64,000 nt of DNA, taken from positions 75,300,564 to 75,364,563 of the forward strand of contig NC_092805.1 of the NCBI RefSeq assembly GCF_040954645.1. The letters are read 5' to 3'. The stretch comes from Diabrotica undecimpunctata. Taxonomy: Eukaryota; Arthropoda; Insecta; Coleoptera; Chrysomelidae. Made by a program: the position numbers and the translations under genes. Below the pieces are notes generated by a model. The model was given only the letters and a program-made list of their open reading frames with translations, was not told where the DNA came from and searched no databases. Within the stretch, counting starts at the first letter, position 1, and the number at the start of each line of letters is the position of its first letter. Positions 55,806-64,000 of the stretch are shown one piece after another.

Positions 55806-56370
55806 CTAAAAAATTATAGAAAATGTAAGATATTCGAAATAGACAACCAGGTTTTATCAAAAACATCTCGATTGTATTCGCTCCGTGCAGCTGAACAAGT
55901 ATCGCTCTGTATTAATTATTATATCATCACTATAAGGTTTACACCATTGAAAACATTTATAAATCTGAGTAATAAAATCAAAAATTTATAATTAATCGTA
56001 AATATTGTTTGTTTATTAATTATTTATATATAAATAATTTTATCGTAGTATTTATGTATTCCAAATAGATTTGTTGGCAGTTCAAAATTTGTATATTTTT
56101 ACAAACACATAGGTAAGTTGGATTTATATATTATAAAAATTTTACTAGCTTATTATATATATTTTTTTGAACAATAATATAATAATAATTTATATATTAT
56201 ACCAATTTATATAATTAGGGTTTAATTGTACTAAAAACGAATTTCAGTAATTATTTCAATATTGATTTTTTGAGATCATAATTCTAACCTCACTTTTGCA
56301 ATTTTAAATCCAGATTTGCTGTTGTACATATATAAATTATATTTATATGTTATTATAATAGTATTAATAC
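55806..56370. other. AT-rich stretch without genes
   Basis: Probably intron of NCAPD2 upstream of its first visible exon. No ORF or repeat recognised. Confidence 0.5.
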
Positions 56371-56597
56371 TTACTATTTCAATGGGAATAAGCCACAATT
56401 AAAGGTTAAAGTAAGTTTATTGACGTTTCAATTTCCACTTCGGAAATCGTTCTCAAAATACAAACGTTAGTAATTTAAAAAAATATTAAAACATTTACTA
56501 ATGTTTGTATTTTGAGAACGATTTCCGAAGTGGAAATTGAAACGTCAATAAACTTACTTTAACCTTTAATTGTGGCTTATTCCCATTTAAATAGTAA
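56371..56597. repeat. Near-perfect palindrome with degenerate hammerhead-like arms
   Basis: Left arm 56371-56473 and right arm 56495-56597 are reverse complements with about four mismatches around a 21 nt spacer. Each arm contains a GATTTCC-GAAG-TGGAAAT hairpin followed by GAAACGTC, similar in layout to stem II, GAAA and helix III of the hammerhead motifs. The CUGANGA core is replaced by TGAGAACG. Confidence 0.85.
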
Positions 56598-59500
56598 TTA
56601 CTTTAACATGCCATAAGAAAATTGCTTCAGAACAATAAATAGTATTATTGTTTTACGGAAACGTTTTATAAAACTAGTTAATACGTTGTAACAATATATG
56701 TTATAATTACATAATAGTTTCTATCTATATAAATTAGACCTTACGGCTGCAATCCGCGGTTCACATTGATGCTTTATATTATTTTGACTCGGAAATCCAT
56801 AAAAAGTGCAACCACTTTTACTATTACTGTAGCAGTTTGCGATGCCACAAATATTACCTACTATCGTTTTGAACAATTATAATATATAACTATAAAAACG
56901 TTATGACTACTTGCCATTATGCTAAATTCATTACTGAAATTAATACTAAAAGTATTGTATCTACAAATTAGGTGCGCGCGCCGATTCAGTACTAAAAATT
57001 AGAACATATTCTAATTTCTTGTACTAAAAATGATGAAATATTAACTAAAAGTGATGTTATTTATTCTCAACCGATATAATAATAACACCGGTACAATAAC
57101 AATTTGTTAAACAAATTATTATTCATTTGTAAAAAGTTTTTATATGCCAAAGGGCCTGCTACTAATAATTCTTCGTTTGACATATTTAATATTCCTTTGC
57201 ATTAACGTTTTTTTTAAGAAATGTATAATTTTTTTCTTAAGCATCATTATTACAATAAAAGCTACTGCAGATAATTTTAACTTCTTTTTCACCATCATTA
57301 TTTATTTGTGTGTTTTGTTTACTCTAATCATAAAACAAACTTCATTGTTGAGTTATCAATGCAAAAATGGTAGTCTATGAATACATGCTAATTAAAATTA
57401 AGAGAGTTGCAAACACAAACCCACATTTTTCATATTAAATCGACTTGTAACTAATATTTTTGGTACTGAAATTAGCATAATGACAAGCGGACCTTACGGT
57501 GATGACAAATTTGGCCGATATGAGTGCTTTAAACGTGACGTATATCCCCTCCCGTCAGTTGCACATAATGAATAGAGCCATCGAAAAAAAAATCGCAATT
57601 GAGATATGACATATTTATTAGATATATTATATATTATATTACATTTAATCGAGGAATTGAATATTTATACAGGATGGTAGGAATGAAGATAGACGCATAT
57701 AAAAGGGCATTTTAAATGGGCGATTTGGTCACGGTATTATACTTCAAAACACTCCTGTAGAGGGCGACTGCATAAATTTAAACTGTGACCGTCGGCTTAA
57801 AACTATATATCATGAAAGATGGAGTTGAGGTAAATGGGAAAATAGTACGGACGGAGCTATTTAACTTTCACGCTTAATAAAATTTCGATGCCATTGATTT
57901 ACAAACCGTTTGTTTTTCACAATAAAATCTTTTTTTTTAATATATTAAATTTTTAAATTTTTAATTTTAAAACTTAAAAAGGTATGAAAATTTCAATATT
58001 AAAAGTATTTTTTTTATTACTTGTAAATAAAATTTTATTACTTTGAATTAAAAATAGGTCCCATTCACCTGATCTTTTGGAGATATTAAATTTTCGTCTG
58101 ACTTCTATCCTTTGATTTGCAAGAGTGTCATTTTACTAGGGAACTTTCCTGTTGAAATTCCTCACTATCATCAGACATTTATCTTCAAACGCTGACATGA
58201 ACCTATTGAAATTGTTCATGTCTAGGTCCAATGATTGTCTGTATGTGGAAAAATCTTTTTTTTTAATGGGACAACCTGTATATTTTTACATTTTTTACTT
58301 TTCTCGATATTCTTTTTTTTTCAATATAAGGTTTGGCAGTGTTATACAAAATAATTTAAAAGATAATTACTTTTTTTTATTGATCCTTAAACAGGCAAAC
58401 TTTTATTTGAAGTGAAATATTAAAATTTTTACATTAAATTTATTAAATATACGAAGCAATACAGAAAAAAAAAAATTTAAATAATTTTAAATTTTTATAC
58501 ACTGTTGCAAAAAAATAGTATGTATCTTTTGGAATACCTTGCCCATAGTAGGCGAGGGATATTCTCTTTAGATGGTTGAAAATTAAAAACTAATTAATAA
58601 TTATGTTATAAAAAAAACTAAAAAAGCATTTATCATGAACTCAAGTTAGACTCTTTTTTTATAAAAAAACCATATGATCGAATGTATAGGATCCCATGCA
58701 AGTAAAAAAGTCGTAAAGTATTCCAGAAACTCCTGTCCTTTTTTCTTATTCAATTTTATTACAGTTTGATGTAATCCTTTCCAAAAAGCTATCTGTACTA
58801 TTATCTTGGAGGTGTCTTGGAGGTCTATGAATTTTTTTTAAATTTTTTTTATGGGCATCACATTTACAATATATTGCATAATAGAATCCCGTAGATTTCC
58901 TGTAGGTTTTATGGGCGTTGTATCTTAAGAGATACAAACAAGTTTAAACAAGTTGTTGGTACTTTCTACAAATTATAACTATAAAATATAGATATACTAA
59001 CATTTTCTAAAGTGTTTTCATTGCTTTTGACCTCTCAAACTAAAGAAAAACAACGAGTAGAAGGCCCTTGATTGCTTTACAAAACTTACCGTCTCCATTT
59101 TATCGGCCGTTATCACTACCACTACACAGCTAAAAACACACTGACAAATACTGGATTTCCCCACCCCCTATCCGTTACCGTACCGTTTTATACGATAGTT
59201 TGCTCGTATATCTTACAGTACACAATGCTATACTTTGTCTCAAAGTGACTAGTCTGTACAGACTACAGTCTGTACAGGTAATATATGCAATGCTAACCTT
59301 ATGGGAATTTCGCCAAGACGTTGCCAGTTTTATGCAGTGAGCGATGGCGTTCTCTATTGTCTATCTTTCAAAATAAATGGAATAAACCAGGAGTTCTCAA
59401 CAAGTCCTCACGTACAATTTTATGTAATTTACAAATATCGTTTGCTAATAATTTTACATAATACTATACATTACTTGTTTCTAATAGTAACTTCTCAACT

Positions 59501-59966
59501 TTTATCTTTTATTAGTAGCAGTAGTATAATAAAATGTGCATTAAATAAACATTTGTTTCAAATGTTTAAAATAATTCCGGTAATTTCTACTACCTGCCAA
59601 ATTTAAAATGTTATTTATGCCCCTGCGGTGCTAATTACTGCCATAATGTGTAAGGAATTTGTAATTTTGGTTGATATCAACTGCAAATACTTTCTTCTAA
59701 GTTATTCAGTAATTAAGAAGCAATTAGAGTAATTCTTATACAGAAAATGTTTAAAAGCTTGATACATCCAGGGCCTTAATTAGTCTTTATTTGTTCTTCG
59801 GAGCGCGTAAACATATTCGAGTTACTATTATTTGTACCATCTTGGATGTACTGTTACTGTTTTGTTATTGTTATTATTTGTTGGTGGCTGTTGCTGTGAT
59901 TTGCTGTTGGCAATTATTGTTATTTTCTGTTACTATTGTTATATTTGACGCCGAATTTTTACCGCA
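56598..59966. other. Long stretch without recognisable genes
   Basis: Only chance ORFs. A possible ATG-GAG-ACG-GTAAGT (start codon followed by a splice donor) lies on minus at 59098-59085, but it cannot be linked in phase to the 55805 exon. ATACAGGATG (57656) and ATACAGGTTG complement (58270) hint at a diverged MITE. Confidence 0.4.
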
Positions 59967-60390
59967 AAATGGAGGAAATTGTTCAATGGAAACGTGGAAA
60001 AGCTCTGAAACTTTCAGAGAAGCAGATACTAATGAATATTATTAATTATCATCTTACTCGGGATAACAACGATTCTGTATCAAGTGTAATAGGAAAGTGT
60101 CAGAAATGAGTGGTGTTTGCGAAAGGACTCTGTTTCGCATACGACAGGAATATTCATCACCTGCTGGATTACAATCTCCAAAGAGCAGGCCCAAGAAGCG
60201 AGAGGTTGGTAATTCTCGTGACAACAAGTGCGATGAAGGTGTCAGGGGCCAAATTCGTAGAATAGTTTATCAATTTTTTCGTGACAACATACAATTAACA
60301 ATAAACACCATATTAGCTGTTGTAAATGTCAAAGAAACTTTGCCCAACTTTTCACGGGCCACGTTACATCGCTTGCTGAGTGATATAGAT
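59967..60390 (+). pseudogene. IS630/Tc1-type transposase-like N-terminus
   Basis: ATG at 59970 opens MEEIVQWKRGKALKLSEKQI. After a frame slip near 60095 the frame continues SEMSGVCERTLFRIRQEY (a helix-turn-helix), a linker with KSRPKKREVG, then GVRGQIRRIVYQFF and NFSRATLHRLLSDIDF. This is the two-HTH N-terminal half common to Tc1/IS630-like and related insect transposase-derived proteins. After IDF the sequence turns into low-complexity hydrophobic text, possibly an intron or truncation. The DDE domain is absent. Confidence 0.6.
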
Positions 60391-61745
60391 TTTGTGTTTT
60401 ATTTATTATTATTTTTCGTATTTTATGTATTTTATTCGATTTTATTTAAATCTATAAACAAATGGTTTGTATCGCTAGCACATACTGTAGAATTAAAAAC
60501 TGCTTGTGTGACATAAATAAAAGGTATTTCTTAATTTCTATTTTATTTTAATTTAACCCAAGTATGTTGTAGCAAATATTATTTATGTTTGAAAACCACT
60601 GACAGAAGGAAGCCAGGCAGGGTTATAGTGGGCATTATTACTTAAGCTACCATCAACACAAAATATGGATTAGGCTAAGTAGTAAGAAGTGACGTTTATT
60701 TTAATACAAGTTTGCAAAGAAGTATGGCATCGATGTTGTACATTTACCCTGTACAGACTAATCACTTCAGAGACAATCTATAGATTTGCCGCAAATTTAA
60801 AGAACTTCTCGTAAACATTTTTAGATATAAATGTATCTCATAGAATACAATCCCTATTAAGGGTTAAACTTCGTAGCAAAATTAACACCTTGTAGAATTG
60901 TATAGATTTGATATCAAAAAATATATTTATGTTCAAGTGATGTTTAATATATAGTCTACTTTTGTCTATAATTATTACCATGGCGAAATATTTAATTTTG
61001 ATGTACAGGGTGGGTCGAAACTCGGAATGAGTACTTTCAGAGTTTTCTTAAAGGAAACACTCTGTATTGTAATAAAATGTTGTTTTATGATGCTTTATTA
61101 TTTATTAAACATTCCCTATACCTAACTGCTTTAATTTGTGAGTTATTCGTGATTTTTTGTGCCAAACATTAATTGCAACAAAAATTAGGTGAAATTTTAT
61201 CAAGTTGGCCGTGAAAATATTCAATCAAAACAAATTTTTCGAAAAAACTATATACATAATAATCTAGACTGCTCCTTAATTTCTATTTAATGAGATATCA
61301 AAATACCTAAGTAGATAGGATTGTTGGTGTGCAAAATATTAATAAAAATATAATATTCTACCTAGTTTGACTTTGACACTAAACTTGTTTAAAAGTTTAA
61401 CATTAGACTATTTTTATAGTTCCTGTTGCTTTGTTACTACCAATAACATTCATTTTTTAACGAGGAACTTATTGATATATCTTTTCTGCCAGGAGGGTCT
61501 AGCAAAAATTTGCTATTAGTAACAAGAATTTATAATCTGCAGTTCCCAGATAGACAACAACCAAAAAAAAAGCTTTTCAAAGTTTACTAGAATAGTTTCA
61601 ACGGACTGAACACGAAAATTACGAAAAATCTGATAAAACAAAAATTATTATAATTGAAAGATGTATTCACTAGCGGACCAACTCGACATCGAGTTTTTTA
61701 AATGAAATTTTTATTTTGCGAGAAAAATATACAATATATACAATG
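60391..61745. other. Stretch without recognisable genes
   Basis: Contains a TACAGGGTGGGTCG phrase at 61005 with AACACTCTGTAT near 61053, resembling the ends of the element at 21121-21497. Nothing else is supported. Confidence 0.4.
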
Positions 61746-62138
61746 ACCGGAAGTAAAAATATTTTTATCAATAACTCAAAAACTATAAATGATAATTTCG
61801 TGAACTTACATTTTTGAACTCTACGTTGAATTCTCTATTGATTTGACTAATAAAAACGAAACCGGAAGTCGACCTCAAAACCGGAATGCAATTTTTAGTT
61901 CATCAAATGTCGACATGGATATCATTTAGCAGTTAATTTTGCATGCTGATCACGAATCCGGTATCAGATTTGCTCTATCTTGACGTTTTATGCGCGTTTC
62001 GGGTCACTTCCGGTGTCGGATCGCAACCGGAAGTACATATTCAGATTCGTCTCGACGAGACCTTTCGATCCATATATACATTGTGGGGTCTAAAACTTAA
62101 AGTAAATTTTAACTTCCGGTCATTTCAAAACCGGAAGT
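61746..62138. repeat. Cluster of ACCGGAAGT motifs
   Basis: Six perfect ACCGGAAGT copies in either orientation (61746, 61861, 62006, 62026, 62112, 62130) and one variant (61880) lie within about 390 bp. The motif equals the ETS-family binding consensus. Here it is more likely the internal repetition of an uncharacterised element. Confidence 0.6.
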
Positions 62139-62542
62139 GAATTTTTGTACCAAAAGTATATCTTGACAATCTCATACGTAATACTAATAATATTCCGAAA
62201 AAATATTTTAATTATCTAATATGGTTTTTGAGTAAAGTGGTGGACAAGAAAGGGGCTTAGCGTTTTAGTATATTAAGATATCTCGAACAGTTGCACCAAG
62301 AGGTTAATAAGGATAACTATAATAAAAGAGTAGAATTTTGTTGGTGGGTGCATGAACAAATTTAGAATGATGCATATTTATCGGAAAATGAGAAAAATAC
62401 ACGTTAGAGAGAAATGGGTTAATATAAAACAAAGACTATATAAAAAACAGAGGCGCAAATAAAGTTAGGCAATCAAATAACAAAAACCGCAACCAAAGGT
62501 CTCGAACAGTGATGTGGTCTATCACCTACAGTTTTATATATA

Positions 62543-63260
62543 CACTCTTGGACCAAAATATCGAATATTTTGGAATTTCTAATTTTTTTTTGAAAATAAA
62601 TTCTGGTCAATCAAATCGTTTATTGTGAAAATGAGTTTATTAACAATGTTTAATGAACAATTTTAAGTTTTTATGCGGAGAAAATTGCGAAAAAAATAAT
62701 ACTTAATGTTAGGTAAATAAGGTTTTTTTGCTTAGTCATTTTAATTGAAGTAAGTACATGGTCAGCAACGAGTATTCCCCACTTTATTACTTATTGCTTG
62801 CATCTTTCTAGGCATGTGTGCGGCGTTTTAGCTGATCTCACATGTGCTCTATTGGATTTAAATTCGGGCTAAATGGTGGCCAATCCATTCTTTGAATTTG
62901 GATCTCATCAAGATAATTACTCACTAAGGCAGCGGTAAGTGGTCGAGCATTATTGTGCATTAACATAAATCTGTCATGTCCAATGTAACCAACATATGGC
63001 AAAACATTATCTTGAAGGATATTTTGAACGTAAGTGTCACATCAATGAGAATGAGAGATTCTCATTTTTCAACAAGAACTTCAGCAATTTTCACACTTTT
63101 CCAAATCTTTTCCAAAAGGAACCTCATGATTCCCCAACACAACTTCGTGTCAATGGTCATCGGTACCTTATATTTCCAACCTTCCTTTTTAATCAGATTT
63201 ATATTATAAAAAACTTTTTATTGACTTTTCTATTCTGTCCTGCCGAAACGAGTATTTTTG
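62543..63260 (-). pseudogene. Tc1-like transposase remnant
   Basis: On minus, about 63010-62770 reads DTYVQNILQDNVLPY, FMLMHNNARPLTAALVSNYL, MDWPPFSPNLNPIEHM and then, after a stop, MPRKMQAI. This is the C-terminal part of a Tc1 transposase: the second Asp is replaced by Asn (HNNARP), and the SPDLNPIEH-type block with the third catalytic residue follows. Frame changes upstream (63260-63010) keep pieces of the middle domain. An ACACTCTTGGACCAAAA terminus at about 62545 resembles a Tc1 inverted repeat. It is inactive. Confidence 0.75.
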
Positions 63261-63700
63261 TTCAGTTGAATTTTCGTACTAAGTCTGATTTCCATAGACA
63301 GAAGCCATATTATTTTTTGTTTTTCTCTTCGTAATAGTTAAGCCCTTTCTGTCAAAAATAGTTGCTTTTTTTTAATTGTTTTGGTGTCTCCAACAATAAA
63401 GTTAACTTTCCTCTTTTATAATAAATTTTTTTTGAATTGTTTACTAAGCTCTAATTAAAACAAGCTACTTTTTCTCCTAGCTTCATGTTTCCATATATTG
63501 TACATCAGCGCTAGAATAGAAGTATTGTATTATATTATATTGTTTTCCTGTAACATACTGTGACATTTTTGGCACTTTTTTAAGTTTGTATTAAATCTAA
63601 AAAAATTTTAATGTGTTTTTTACTGTAATTTTATTGTAGTTACTAAATGTATTTTTTAACACCTAAACCTATGCATTTGACTTTATATGACTTTACAATC

Positions 63701-63746
63701 TTTAGAACTGAAGAAGTGCAGAAATTACTGCACGAAACGTTTTCTA
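63701..63746 (+). ncRNA. Hammerhead ribozyme-like motif 7
   Basis: Helix I UAGAA, core CUGAAGA (63708-63714), one unpaired A, stem II GUGCAG-AAAUUA-CUGCAC (6 bp), GAAA (63734-63737), palindromic ACGU, U at the cleavage position, UUCUA closing a 5 bp helix I. The (TA)n tract starts 116 nt downstream. Confidence 0.6.
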
Positions 63747-63860
63747 TTAAAATATTGAAATAGTTTTTTCATAGTTTTTTTTTCTCCTTGACTGATATTT
63801 ACAGTGAGATTTTAATCTCACTCACGTTGTGTATTTAAATTTAGACGGTCGTACTCCTTT

Positions 63861-63861
<1 letters not shown>

Positions 63862-63932
<71 letters not shown>
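63862..63932. repeat. (TA)n microsatellite
   Basis: TA tract between the hammerhead-like motif 7 segment and a Penelope-like coding start. Confidence 0.97.
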
Positions 63933-63933
<1 letters not shown>

Positions 63934-63934
<1 letters not shown>

Positions 63935-64000
63935 AAATCCCTAATGAAGACCATGGTGTCTACGAGATACCCTGTTCCAGTTGCCCACGTACATACATCG
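63934..64000 (+). pseudogene. Start of a Penelope GIY-YIG domain, cut by the window edge
   Basis: The plus frame from 63934 reads IPNEDHGVYEIPCSSCPRTY and then Ile. The VYEIPC-x2-C...TYI pattern is the beginning of a Penelope-like GIY-YIG endonuclease, almost the same wording as the copy at 41604-42131. It begins immediately after a (TA)n tract, as at 20013. The rest lies outside the window. Confidence 0.75.

Noticed and set aside
59085..59098. Possible first exon of NCAPD2 on minus (ATG GAG ACG then GTAAGT)
   Set aside because: It ends in phase 0, while the first visible exon (55805) needs two bases from its predecessor, and some 450 expected N-terminal residues are missing between them. 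It may belong to another transcript.

Overview
This is an AT-rich nuclear window from an arthropod, most likely an insect. The evidence is split exons of one conserved host gene with GT/AG boundaries, many long (TA)n microsatellites, and retroelement families typical of insects (Ty3/Gypsy including an env-bearing errantivirus type, RTE/Jockey/CR1-like LINEs, Penelope-like elements, pogo, Tc1 and other MITEs). I cannot name the species from sequence alone.

Host gene: six minus-strand exons between 34850 and 55805 encode a central part of condensin subunit CAP-D2 (NCAPD2). Their reading phases join exactly. One intron is about 14.2 kb (35876-50028) and holds a LINE, a Penelope-like element, a nearly intact Gypsy element, MITEs and minisatellites. 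The 5' exons lie beyond the right edge or were not recognised. The 3' exons lie left of 34850 and were not found among the transposons.

Left third (1-34 kb): a decayed tyrosine-recombinase-like ORF; a foldback repeat; then a chain of elements separated only by (TA)n tracts: a pogo-type MITE (1461-2177), Gypsy A (about 2240-7137, decayed) and LTR element B (7198-9492). Element B is non-autonomous: its gag ORF is fused to an OARD1/TARG1-like macrodomain. From 9.5 to 19 kb there are only eroded LINE fragments. From 19 to 34 kb there are Penelope-like pieces, a LINE 5' end with a duplicated leader, and env-bearing element D (23870-32387). Element D has a LINE inserted antisense in it with a 12 bp target duplication.

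Right part: a CR1/Jockey-like LINE (38.7-41.1 kb), a Penelope-like element (41.2-42.3 kb), and Gypsy C (42370-47350, minus, about 0.3% LTR divergence). Gypsy C has gag, an A-AAA-AAC slippery heptamer and a single 1012-codon pol. Beyond it lie several MITEs, two more LINE fragments, an IS630/Tc1-type transposase N-terminus, a Tc1-like C-terminus, and the start of another Penelope GIY-YIG domain at the right edge.

Most interesting signals: (1) seven hammerhead-ribozyme-like motifs (CUGANGA, hairpin stem II, GAAA, a palindromic helix III, a closing helix I). Six lie 56-116 nt upstream, in the same orientation, of a (TA)n tract, and several adjoin Penelope GIY-YIG sequence. (2) All four LTR elements and a pogo MITE sit in (TA)n tracts. 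(3) The gag-macrodomain fusion in element B. All calls come from reading the sequence; no database search was run.
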